Made by a program: the position numbers and the translations under genes. A stretch of 64,000 nucleotides of DNA from Halomonas beimenensis. GTDB lineage: Bacteria; Pseudomonadota; Gammaproteobacteria; Pseudomonadales; Halomonadaceae. The notes under the pieces were generated by a model that was not told the DNA's origin, did no database searches, and worked only from the letters and a program-made list of their open reading frames with translations. Of this stretch, positions 33,813 to 42,209 are shown in pieces. Each line of letters starts with the position of its first letter. The stretch's first letter is position 1. The DNA lies in the NCBI RefSeq assembly GCF_002549795.1, contig NZ_CP021435.1, positions 248,001 through 312,000 on the forward strand. The letters are read 5' to 3'.

Positions 33813-33834
33813 TCGGCACCCCAGGAATGAAAAC

Positions 33835-33865
33835 AAGAGGCCCGCGGCACTGCCGCGGGCCTCTT
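33835..33865. terminator. Hairpin terminator right of the IS481 element
   Basis: 15-bp arms AAGAGGCCCGCGGCA/TGCCGCGGGCCTCTT around a one-base centre. It probably served the TauE operon before the IS landed between gene and terminator, and also faces the iron-transport gene from the right. Confidence 0.65.
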
Positions 33866-33968
33866 GCTATCGCCGCATGACGGGGGGCGAAGCCTGCAGC
33901 GTGGTGGGTGCGCTGGCGCTTACCCCCCTACGAGGGCTGCGAGGGCCCACCTCCCGCCATGAGGTGTC

Positions 33969-34997
33969 TTACCGCCAGCCGACGCGATCGAAGATCCGCA
34001 CCGCCTGGGGATTGTTCTCGCCCAGCACGCTGACGTTCAGGTCGTCGCGCTTGAAGTCGCCCCAGTCGGCCAGCACCGCGTCGACCTCCACGCCGTCCAC
34101 CACCGGGAACTCGTGGTTGCCGGAGGCGAAGATCGCCTGGGCCTCGTCGGAGGACAGGAACTCCAGGAAGCGCACGGCGTTCTCGGGGTTCGGGGCGCCC
34201 TGGACCACGCCGGCGCCGCCGACGTTGACGTGGGCGCCGCGGCCGTCCTGGTTGGGGAAGAGGATCTGGACGCGCTCGGCGGCCTCGCGATCGGCCTCGT
34301 TGTCGGAGGTCAGCAGGCGTACGTAGTAGTAATGGTTGGCCACGGCCAGGTCGCACTCGCCGCTGGCCACGCCGAGGATCTGGTCGGTGTCGCCGCCCTC
34401 GGGGTCGCGGGCCATGTTGTCCACCACGCCCTGGGCCCATTCCTCGGCACCTTCCTCGCCGTGATGGGCGATCATGGAGGCCAGCAGCGACTGGTTGTAG
34501 ATGTTGTTGGAGGAGCGGATGCACACCTGGCCCTCGAAGCGCGGGTCGGCCAGGTCCTCGTAGCTGGCGATCTCGTCGGCGCTCACGTCCTGCGGGTCGT
34601 AGAAGATCGCCCGCACGCGCTGGCTGAAGCCGAACCACTTGCCCTCGGGGTGGCGCATGGAGGCGGGCAGCCGCTCGGCCAGCACCTCGGACTCCACGCC
34701 CTGGAAGATGCCGTCCTGCTCGGCGCGCCAGAGCCGACCGGCGTCCACGGTCAGCATCACGTCGGCCGGGCTGGCCTGTCCCTCGCGCTTGATGCGCTGG
34801 ATGAGCTGGTCGGAGCCGCCTTCCAGCACGTTGACCTCGATGCCGGTGGCCTCGGTGAAGGCGTCGTAGAGCGCCTGGTCCGAGTCGTAGTGGCGGGCCG
34901 AGTAGACATTCACTGCATCGGCCGAGGCCTGGGTGGCGAAGGCCGCGCCGGCCAGCAGGGCGGCGAGGGGCAGGGCGAGACGGCTGGGTTGGGTCAT
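33969..34997 (-). CDS. Ferric-iron ABC transporter, periplasmic binding protein (FbpA/FutA-like)
   Basis: 342 residues with signal peptide (LPLAALLAGAAFATQASA). Mature start VNVYSARHYDSDQALYDAF and the iron-binding tyrosine cluster ANHYYYVRLLTS are typical of FbpA/FutA proteins, which carry Fe3+ across the periplasm. Preceded by a Fur-box-like site. Divergent from its likely ATPase. Confidence 0.88.
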   Translation of the reverse strand: MTQPSRLALPLAALLAGAAFATQASADAVNVYSARHYDSDQALYDAFTEATGIEVNVLEGGSDQLIQRIKREGQASPADVMLTVDAGRLWRAEQDGIFQGVESEVLAERLPASMRHPEGKWFGFSQRVRAIFYDPQDVSADEIASYEDLADPRFEGQVCIRSSNNIYNQSLLASMIAHHGEEGAEEWAQGVVDNMARDPEGGDTDQILGVASGECDLAVANHYYYVRLLTSDNEADREAAERVQILFPNQDGRGAHVNVGGAGVVQGAPNPENAVRFLEFLSSDEAQAIFASGNHEFPVVDGVEVDAVLADWGDFKRDDLNVSVLGENNPQAVRIFDRVGWR

Positions 34998-35034
34998 CGG
35001 GAACCTCGTGGGCGTTGGGATGGACTATGATCTC

Positions 35035-35055
35035 GAATGATAATACGTTGCATTC
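35035..35055. promoter_or_regulatory. Fur-box-like sequence between the divergent iron-transport genes
   Basis: GAATGATAATACGTTGCATTC contains the nine-base AATGATAAT core of the Fur consensus with a degenerate second half and symmetric GAATG/CATTC ends. It lies 38 bp upstream of the binding-protein ATG, fitting iron repression. A weaker candidate TGAGAATAGTATCA is at 38087-38100 upstream of the permease. Confidence 0.5.
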
Positions 35056-35235
35056 CTCGCTCGCCATTGAAGCGTCTGGCCCGCAGGGCGTCAACCGCGG
35101 TCGGCCATGGGGGCTGACCTGGATCAAGCCCGTGGGGGCCGGCCGGGTCGGTCGCGGCGAAAATCGCGACGAAATTACGAAGCTTTCGCGTTACCATGGA
35201 GCCTCGTTTTCATTCGGCTGCCACGACCCTCGCCT

Positions 35236-36366
35236 ATGACCAGCCACGCCCAGTTGTCTTCCGTTCCCGAGGCCGCGCCGGAGCAGGCGCCGGTGCTCGC
35301 CATGCACAACATTCGCCACGCCTATGGCCATCACCTGGCGGTGGAGGACGTCGGCCTGGAGGTGCGCCAGGGCGAGGTGGTCTGCCTGCTCGGTCCGTCC
35401 GGCTGCGGCAAGACCACCCTGCTGCGCATCGTCGCGGGCCTGGAAGTGCTCCAGCAGGGGCGGGTCGACCTGAACGGGGTGCCCATCGGGCGGCCCGGCA
35501 AGGCCCATGTGCCCCCGGAGAAACGCAACGTCGGCCTGGCCTTCCAGGATTCGGCCCTCTTCCCGCACCTCTCCGTGCTGCAGAACGTCACCTTCGGACT
35601 CGAGGCCCTGCCGGTCCGGGAGCGTCGACGGCGGGCCCTGGAACTGCTCGAGCAGCTGGGCATGGGGCGCTATGCCGAGACCTATCCGCACATGCTGTCC
35701 GGCGGGCAGCAGCAGCGCGTCGCCCTGGCCCGGGCGCTCGCTCCGGCGCCCCGGCTGATGCTGCTCGACGAGCCCTTCTCGAGCCTGGATGCCCGGTTGC
35801 GCGACCGCATTCGCGACGACACCCTGCACGTGCTCAAGAAGGTGGGCGCCGGCGCCCTGCTGGTCACCCACGACCCCGAGGAAGCCATGTTCATGGCCGA
35901 TCGCATCGCCCTGATGCGCGACGGCCACATTGTCCAGATGGGCACGCCTCGCGAGCTCTACTGCGCGCCGGTCGATCCCTTCGTGGTCACCTTCTTCGGC
36001 GAGGTCAACGAGCTCGAGGGAGTGGTTCGCCGGGGGCGGGTGGATACCCCGGTGGGGGAGGTGCTGGCGCCGGCACTGGCCGAAGGCAGCCGGGCGCGAG
36101 TGATGATCCGCCCCGAGGCGCTGCGGGTGGTGGCCCTGGACGAGACCCCTGCCGACCATCACAGTCACGTGATCATGGCCAAGTTGCTGGGGCGCACCAG
36201 CCTGTTGCATATCTGCGCCCATGGCGCCGGCGGGCGGGAGGATCACCTCCATGCGCGCGTGCCCGGCGTCTTCCTGCCCGAGGAGGGCCAGCCGATCACC
36301 GTCCGGCTGGATCCGTCACAGGTCTTTGTCTTTCCGGCCGATCCGGGCGCGACTGCCGGGCCGTGA
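35236..36366 (+). CDS. Iron ABC transporter ATP-binding protein (FbpC-like)
   Basis: 376 residues from ATG 35236. Walker A LLGPSGCGKTTLLRI, Q loop GLAFQDSALFPHL, signature LSGGQQQRVALARAL, Walker B LMLLDEPFSSLD, switch His in LLVTHDPEEAMFMAD, then a C-terminal TOBE-like domain (about 260-376). Drives Fe3+ import with the adjacent binding protein and permease. Its last 51 bp overlap the end of the oppositely directed permease gene. Confidence 0.88.
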   Translation: MTSHAQLSSVPEAAPEQAPVLAMHNIRHAYGHHLAVEDVGLEVRQGEVVCLLGPSGCGKTTLLRIVAGLEVLQQGRVDLNGVPIGRPGKAHVPPEKRNVGLAFQDSALFPHLSVLQNVTFGLEALPVRERRRRALELLEQLGMGRYAETYPHMLSGGQQQRVALARALAPAPRLMLLDEPFSSLDARLRDRIRDDTLHVLKKVGAGALLVTHDPEEAMFMADRIALMRDGHIVQMGTPRELYCAPVDPFVVTFFGEVNELEGVVRRGRVDTPVGEVLAPALAEGSRARVMIRPEALRVVALDETPADHHSHVIMAKLLGRTSLLHICAHGAGGREDHLHARVPGVFLPEEGQPITVRLDPSQVFVFPADPGATAGP

Positions 36367-38061
36367 GCCGCGCATCGCCAGGCTGAGCAGGATCACCGGG
36401 ATGATGCCCACCGCCACGATCGTCAGCGAGGCGGTGGAGGCCCTGGCCCGCCGCTCGTCGGCGGCCAGGTTGTGGGCCCGCACCGCCAGGGTGTCGAAGT
36501 CGAACGGCCGCAGGATGATGGTCGCCGGCAGTTCCTTCATCACGTCCACGAACACCAGGATGCCGGCGGCCAGCAGGCTGCCGCGCATGAGCGGGGTGTG
36601 CACCCGGCGCAGGGTGCCGCCGGCGGTCTGTCCCAGGGTGCGGGCGGCCGCGTCCATGCTCGGCGTCACCTTGCCCAGGCTCGCCTCCAGGGCGTTGAAG
36701 GAGACCGCCAGGAAGCGCACCACATAGGCGTAGATCAGGATGAAGGCCGAGCCGCTGAAGATCAGCCCGGCGATCACGCCATAGTGGGCCTTCAGGAAGC
36801 CGTTGATCTGGTCGTCCAGCCAGGCGAAGGGAATCAGGATGCCCACCGCGACCACCGACCCCGGCACGGCGTAGCCCATGGCGGCCACCCACGACGCCGT
36901 CCGCGTGACCGGCCCGGGGTTGAGCCTGGCCCCGTAGCTGAGCACCAGGGCCAGGCCCACGGCGACCACCGCCGCCAGGGCCGCCAGGACCAGGCTGTTG
37001 CCGGCGAACTCGAGGAACCGGGCGCCGAACAACGAATCCCCGCCCCGCACCGAGAGATAGCCCAGCAGGCCGCTGGGAATCAGGAAGCCCACCAGCACCG
37101 GCGCCAGGCAGGCCAGGGTCGCCGCCAGCGCCCGCATCCCCGTCAGCCGGAATTCCGGGAGCTGCTGGTAGCGTCCCGTGGTGTGGAAGTAGCGCCGCTT
37201 GCCCCGTGACCAGCGCTCGAGCAGCACGAAGACGATCACGAAGGCCAGCAGGCAGGCCGCGAGCTGGGCGGCGGCGACCTGCTCGCCCATGCCGAACCAG
37301 GTGCGGTAGATGCCGGTGGTGAAGGTGTCGACGCCGAAGTACTGCACCGCCCCGAACTCGTTGAGGGTCTCCATCAGCGCCAGGGACACGCCGCCGACGA
37401 TGGCCGGGCGGGCCAGGGGGATGGCGATGCCGGTGAACAGCCGCCAGGGGCCGCGCCCCAGGGTCCGGCCCACGTCCAGCACGCAGACCGACTGCTCGAG
37501 GAAGGTCGCCCGGGCCAGCATGTAGACGTAGGGATAGAGCACCAGGGTGATCAGCGTCGCGGCCCCGCCGAGGGAGCGGATGTCGGGGAAGAAGTAGTCG
37601 CCGCGTTCCCAGCCGAAGGCTTCGCGCAGGGCGCTCTGTACCGGGCCGGCGTATTGCAGGAAGTCGGTGTAGGCGTAGGCGATCACGTAGGTGGGCACCG
37701 CCAGGGGCAGCAGCAGGGCCCACTCGAAGAGCTTGCGCCCCGGGAAGCGGCACATCACCACCAGCCAGGCCGTGCCGGTACCGATCACGAAGGTCCCTAC
37801 CCCCACCGTCACCACCAGGAAGAGGGTGTTGAGCAGGTAGCGGCCCAGCACGGTGTCGACCAGGTGCGCCCAGACGCCGCCTGCCGGCATGACGATGTGG
37901 GCCAGGACGACGATCACCGGCAGGGCCACGATCAGGGCGATGAGCAGGGTCAGGCCGCTCCAGGCATCGAGGCGAATCGGCAGGCGGCGGGCGGACGATG
38001 AAGGCCGCTGGCTGGCGGGGCTGGACAAGCGGGGACTCCTTCCGGTGATGGGCGGTGACAC
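36316..38061 (-). CDS. Iron ABC transporter permease (FbpB-like, fused two-half)
   Basis: 581 residues from GTG 38061; the first 35 residues are Ser/Pro/Arg-rich, so a later start may be true. About 12 membrane helices in two homologous halves, each with an EAA-type loop (LDVGRTLGRGPWRLFTGIAIPLARPA and MDAAARTLGQTAGGTLRRVHTPLMRG; positions near 190 and 455). Works with the FbpA- and FbpC-like proteins beside it. The 3' end overlaps the ATPase gene head-on by 51 bp. Confidence 0.87.
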   Translation of the reverse strand: MSPPITGRSPRLSSPASQRPSSSARRLPIRLDAWSGLTLLIALIVALPVIVVLAHIVMPAGGVWAHLVDTVLGRYLLNTLFLVVTVGVGTFVIGTGTAWLVVMCRFPGRKLFEWALLLPLAVPTYVIAYAYTDFLQYAGPVQSALREAFGWERGDYFFPDIRSLGGAATLITLVLYPYVYMLARATFLEQSVCVLDVGRTLGRGPWRLFTGIAIPLARPAIVGGVSLALMETLNEFGAVQYFGVDTFTTGIYRTWFGMGEQVAAAQLAACLLAFVIVFVLLERWSRGKRRYFHTTGRYQQLPEFRLTGMRALAATLACLAPVLVGFLIPSGLLGYLSVRGGDSLFGARFLEFAGNSLVLAALAAVVAVGLALVLSYGARLNPGPVTRTASWVAAMGYAVPGSVVAVGILIPFAWLDDQINGFLKAHYGVIAGLIFSGSAFILIYAYVVRFLAVSFNALEASLGKVTPSMDAAARTLGQTAGGTLRRVHTPLMRGSLLAAGILVFVDVMKELPATIILRPFDFDTLAVRAHNLAADERRARASTASLTIVAVGIIPVILLSLAMRGSRPGSRARIGRKDKDL

Positions 38062-38985
38062 CGGCCAAATGCGATGGGATAGCGGCTGAGAATAGTATCA
38101 GCTGGGCGTCGCGCCTGCAGCAGAGGTCGCCGCCGGCCCCATGACCTCTAACCGTCATCTCGATCTGTTACCTCGTGACACGAGAGGGATGTTACCGGGG
38201 GTGACGGCTGTCGAATCTTCGGTAACAACATCGCGCCCAGGCACCGATGAGCCCGTATGACGATACGTGTCTCCCCTTATTCGGAACCGACATAGGTCAC
38301 ATTGCGTAACCCCCTGTCAGCTCTCATCCTTGCGTTGAATCTTCGAGATAATACGCCTGTTTGAGGGGTGTGGCGTGGCGCCTAGTCTGAGGAGACCAAG
38401 GTGGAGGCATCAGCCAGGCGGAGCTTGCGTGAAAACTTTCATCGTCAAGTTTGATTCGGTTTTTCGCAGGCCCCGGCACCGAGGCTCCAGCGGTAGCGCA
38501 TCGGAGCCTCGCCCGCGGGGTGGTGAAGACGGCGTCGCCGTGATGTCGCCGGAGCCCCTCGAGATGGTCGTGGCACTTATCCATTGGTCGCAGGGCTCGT
38601 GGGTGACGCCTTCTCGCCCGTCGTCGGGCGGCGATCCGGCCGACAGGAAATTCTTTCGCCTGGGCCAGCGTTTACCGACACCTCGGCGAGGGAGTGCCGG
38701 GACAGGAGTCGCGGGATCCGCGAGGGGGATAACCCCGATTTTTGGTCATACCAATTTACCTAAGTTGAAAAGGCGTGAAGGGCGCTATAGCGTCATTCGG
38801 CGAACAACGGAGGTCGGAAGCGTGGAGGACCGTCGTTGGTCACCGTTCGGACGGCGGGCCTACACTGGCCCGAGGAACAGGCCGGCGAGTCCCTGACTCG
38901 CGGCAGGAGGTCGTTTCCGGCGTCCTGTCCGATCCGGGACGTCGACACGCTGGAGCAACCACAAGAAAAGCACGGAGACTTCACT
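38062..38985. other. Long gene-free upstream region of the TRAP operon
   Basis: About 920 bp between the permease start and the dctP-like gene. It holds the weak Fur-like site (38087-38100) and a hairpin GAGGCTCC/GGAGCCTC (38481-38510). ORFs on both strands (for example 38375-38896) are Arg/Pro/Ser-rich with no domain and look accidental. The length suggests a regulated promoter region or a lost gene. Confidence 0.5.
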
Positions 38986-40062
38986 ATGAAACTCGTCAAG
39001 ACCATGGCCGGCTGCGCCGGTGCACTCGCCCTCGTCACCGGCTCCGCCTTCGCCGACGACCTGCGCTGGCGCATGCCGGTGGCGTTCTCGACCAACCTGC
39101 CGGGCCTCGGCTCGCCGGCGGCCTGGGTCGCCGACAACCTGACCACCGCCTCCGACGGTTCCATCGAGGTGCGGGTCTACGAGCCCGGCGAGCTGGTGCC
39201 GGCCTTCGACATCCTGCAGTCCGTGTCCGACGGCAAGGTCCAGGCGGGCTACACCTGGATCGGCTACGACCAGGGCAAGGTCCCGGCGGTCCCGCTGTTC
39301 GCCGCCGTGCCCTTCGGCCTCAAGCCCTGGGCCTTCACCGGCTGGTATTACTACGGCGGTGGCCACGAGATGCTCCAGGAGGTTTACGCCAACAAGGGCT
39401 TCAACGTCCACGCTCAGCTGTGCGGCATCATCGGGCCGGAAACCGCCGGCTGGTACTCCAGCGAGATCACCTCCCTGGAGGACTACGAAGGCCTGAAGAT
39501 CCGTTTCGCCGGCCTCGGCGGCAAGGTGCTCGAGCGCCTGGGCGCCTCCGTGACCATGATGCCGGGCGGCGAGCTCTTCCAGGCGCTGGAGAAGGGCACC
39601 ATCGACGCCACCGAGTTCTCCATGCCCGCCATCGACCAGATCCTCGGCTTCGATCAGGTGGTGAACTACAACCTCTTCCCGGGGTGGCACCAGCCGTTCA
39701 CCGCCCAGTACATGCTGATCAACAAGGACGAGTGGGATAGCGCCACCGAGGCCCAGAAGGCCCTGGTCGAGGCCTCCTGCACCGCCGCGACGACCCTTGG
39801 CCTGGCCGAGGGCGAGTACAAGAACGGCGAGGTACTGGCCGGCTTCCAGGAGCAGGGCGTCAACGCCCAGCAGATCCCCATGGAGGTACTGGAGGAACTG
39901 AAGGACGTCACCAACGAGGTGCTGGCGGAAGAGGCGGCCAACGACGAGGACTTCCGTCGCGTCTACGAGAGCCAGCAAGCCTTCCAGGAGACCTACTCCG
40001 TCTGGGACAGCCGTGCCTACCTGCCCGCCGAGCTGACCGCGCCGGACGACGGCGAGGAGTGA
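38986..40062 (+). CDS. TRAP transporter solute-binding protein (DctP family, TakP-like)
   Basis: 358 residues from ATG 38986 with signal peptide (MAGCAGALALVTGSAFA). DctP-fold features are YEGLKIRFAGLGGKVLERLGAS, with the Arg that contacts the substrate carboxylate, and GTIDATEFSMPAIDQILGF. FPGWHQPFTAQ resembles the 2-oxo-acid-binding TakP branch. A carboxylate ligand is expected; which one is not evident. First gene of the dctPQM-type operon. Confidence 0.88.
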   Translation: MKLVKTMAGCAGALALVTGSAFADDLRWRMPVAFSTNLPGLGSPAAWVADNLTTASDGSIEVRVYEPGELVPAFDILQSVSDGKVQAGYTWIGYDQGKVPAVPLFAAVPFGLKPWAFTGWYYYGGGHEMLQEVYANKGFNVHAQLCGIIGPETAGWYSSEITSLEDYEGLKIRFAGLGGKVLERLGASVTMMPGGELFQALEKGTIDATEFSMPAIDQILGFDQVVNYNLFPGWHQPFTAQYMLINKDEWDSATEAQKALVEASCTAATTLGLAEGEYKNGEVLAGFQEQGVNAQQIPMEVLEELKDVTNEVLAEEAANDEDFRRVYESQQAFQETYSVWDSRAYLPAELTAPDDGEE

Positions 40063-40178
40063 TCGGCCCGCCCGGCCCCCCGGAGCCGGGCACCGGCAAG
40101 GCGGCGGGAGTCCCGCCGCCTCGGAACCCATCCCGAGGCCCGTGACAGCGGGCCTCGCTCGGCCTGAGAGATTGATCC

Positions 40179-40808
40179 ATGACGGAGCCTGATCGCCATT
40201 CCCATGAACCGCACGGCCTGAGCCCGTCCGAGGTGGAAGAGCTCGTCCACCACCATACCGAACTCCCCCAGACTCGCCTCAGCCGAGCCCTCGACCGGGC
40301 CCTGGCGCTGATCGGAAAGGCCGCGTCCTGGTTCTGGCTGCTCGTGGTGGCGGTGATCATCTGGGCCGTGGTCGGGCGCTATGCCTTCGGCCAGGGGTCG
40401 GTGACGCTGGAGGAGTGGCAGTGGCACATCGCCGGGGCGGCCTGGCTGCTGGGCCTGGCCTATACCCTGACCACCGATGATCATGTGCGAGTCGACGTCC
40501 TTCATGAACGCCTGAGCCTGAGGACCCAGGGCTGGATCGAGCTGTTCGGCATCCTCCTGCTGTTGCTGCCCTTCCTGGGGATCTCCCTCTACGAGATGGT
40601 GCCCTACGCCTGGAGCTCCTATCTGCAGGGCGAGACCAGCCAGGCGCCGGCCGGGCTGTCGCATCGCTGGATCCTCAAGGCCACGGTGGCGCTGTCCTTC
40701 GCCCTGCTGATCCTGGCGGCCCTGTCGCGCCTGCTGCGCGTCACCGCCCTGCTGTTCGGCTTTCCCAAGCCCATCGCCTCCGACAACGCCAAAGGGGACG
40801 CATCCTGA
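40179..40808 (+). CDS. TRAP transporter small permease (DctQ)
   Basis: 209 residues with four membrane helices and the DctQ signature VLEEWQWHIAGAAWLLGLAYTL-like segment (seen here as TLEEWQWHIAGAAWL then TTDDHVRVDV). A polar N-terminal extension of about 45 residues precedes the first helix. Overlaps the large permease by one base. Confidence 0.9.
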   Translation: MTEPDRHSHEPHGLSPSEVEELVHHHTELPQTRLSRALDRALALIGKAASWFWLLVVAVIIWAVVGRYAFGQGSVTLEEWQWHIAGAAWLLGLAYTLTTDDHVRVDVLHERLSLRTQGWIELFGILLLLLPFLGISLYEMVPYAWSSYLQGETSQAPAGLSHRWILKATVALSFALLILAALSRLLRVTALLFGFPKPIASDNAKGDAS

Positions 40809-42172
40809 TGTCACTTGAAGCAATCTTCGTCATCGGCATGTTCGCCACCTTCGGCGTGCTGCTGATGACCGGTTTTCCCGTCGCCTGGGTGCTGGGCGGT
40901 ACCGCCGTCGTCTGGACGGTGATCGGCGTGGTCGCCGTCGACAGCTTCGGCGCCGACCTCTGGTTCGACTACAACTCTTCCATGGCGCTGGTCCCCGAGC
41001 GGGTCTGGGGGCTCGTCGAGAGCGAGACCCTGGTGGCGCTACCCATGTTCATCTTCATGGGCATCATGCTGGACCAGTCCGGCATCGCCGAACGCCTGAT
41101 GAACAACATGGTCAAGCTGTTCGGCGCCGTGCGCGGCGGCTATGCGGTCACGGTGATCGTCATCGGCGTGCTGCTGGCGGCCACTACCGGCATCATCGGC
41201 GCCTCCGTGGTGCTGCTCGGCATGCTGTCGCTGCCGGTGATGATGGAGAACAAGTACGACAAGGGCTTCGCCGTGGGCACGGCCTGTGCCACGGGAACGC
41301 TCGGCATCCTGATCCCGCCGTCCATCATGCTGGTGCTGATGGCCGATCGCCTGGCGGTGCCGGAGGCCTCGGTGGGCGATCTCTTCATGGGAGCCTTCTT
41401 CCCGGGCCTGCTGCTCGGCGCCATGTACGTGATCTACGCCATCGGCCGGCCGATGCTGCAGCCGCACATCGCTCCGGCGCCGGAGGACCTGCCCGACATC
41501 GGTCCCCGGGTGATCTGGGACGTGATCGTCGCGGTGATTCCCACCGCCGCCCTGATCCTCGGCGTACTGGGGTCGATCTTCGCCGGCGTGGCCACGCCCA
41601 CCGAGGCCTCCGGCGTGGGCGCCGTGGGCGCGCTGCTGCTGGCGCTGCTGTCCGGGCGCCTGAGCCTGCCCGTGATGCGGGAGTCGCTGTTCCAGACCAC
41701 CCGTACCTCGGCGTTCATCTTCGCCATCTTCCTGGGGGCCACCGCCTTCTCGGTGGTACTGCGTGGCCTGGGCGGCGACGAGGTGATCGAGGATGCGTTG
41801 CTCGGCCTGCCCTTCGGCCCGAGCGGCATCGTGATCACCATCCTGTTCGCGGTCTTCCTGCTGGGCTTCTTCCTCGACTGGGTGGAGATCACCCTGATCA
41901 TCCTGCCGCTGGTGGCACCGGTGGTGCAGAGCCTGGGCTTCGATCTGGTGTGGTTCACCATCCTCTTCGCCATGTGCCTGCAGACCTCCTTCCTGACGCC
42001 GCCGGTGGGCTTCGCGCTCTTCTACATCAAGGGCGTGGCGCCGCCGGAGATCACCGCCCCGGACATCTACCGCGGGGTCATGCCCTACATCATCATCCAG
42101 CTGGTGGCCCTGGCGCTGGTCTTCCTGCTGCCCGCCATCGCGACCTGGTTGCCGAGCGTGGCCTATGGCTGA
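40808..42172 (+). CDS. TRAP transporter large permease (DctM)
   Basis: 454 residues, about 12 helices. DctM motifs: TGFPVAWVLGG, VALPMFIFMGIMLDQSGIAE, GILIPPSIMLVLMAD and TPPVGFALFYIKGVAP. Na+-driven import of the ligand delivered by the DctP-like protein. Complete. Confidence 0.92.
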   Translation: MSLEAIFVIGMFATFGVLLMTGFPVAWVLGGTAVVWTVIGVVAVDSFGADLWFDYNSSMALVPERVWGLVESETLVALPMFIFMGIMLDQSGIAERLMNNMVKLFGAVRGGYAVTVIVIGVLLAATTGIIGASVVLLGMLSLPVMMENKYDKGFAVGTACATGTLGILIPPSIMLVLMADRLAVPEASVGDLFMGAFFPGLLLGAMYVIYAIGRPMLQPHIAPAPEDLPDIGPRVIWDVIVAVIPTAALILGVLGSIFAGVATPTEASGVGAVGALLLALLSGRLSLPVMRESLFQTTRTSAFIFAIFLGATAFSVVLRGLGGDEVIEDALLGLPFGPSGIVITILFAVFLLGFFLDWVEITLIILPLVAPVVQSLGFDLVWFTILFAMCLQTSFLTPPVGFALFYIKGVAPPEITAPDIYRGVMPYIIIQLVALALVFLLPAIATWLPSVAYG

Positions 42173-42209
42173 GATGCTGATGCCCACCCCCTGACACGAG
42201 GATGCCAGC

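Noticed and set aside
38375..38896. 173-codon ORF upstream of the TRAP operon
   Set aside because: Composition is Arg/Pro/Ser-rich, there is no ribosome site or domain, and a competing ORF lies on the other strand.
38986..42172. Ectoine-specific TRAP transporter TeaABC
   Set aside because: Although ectD is in the window, the binding protein resembles the 2-oxo-acid TakP branch more than TeaA as I recall it, and no TeaD-like universal stress gene follows. Ligand left open.
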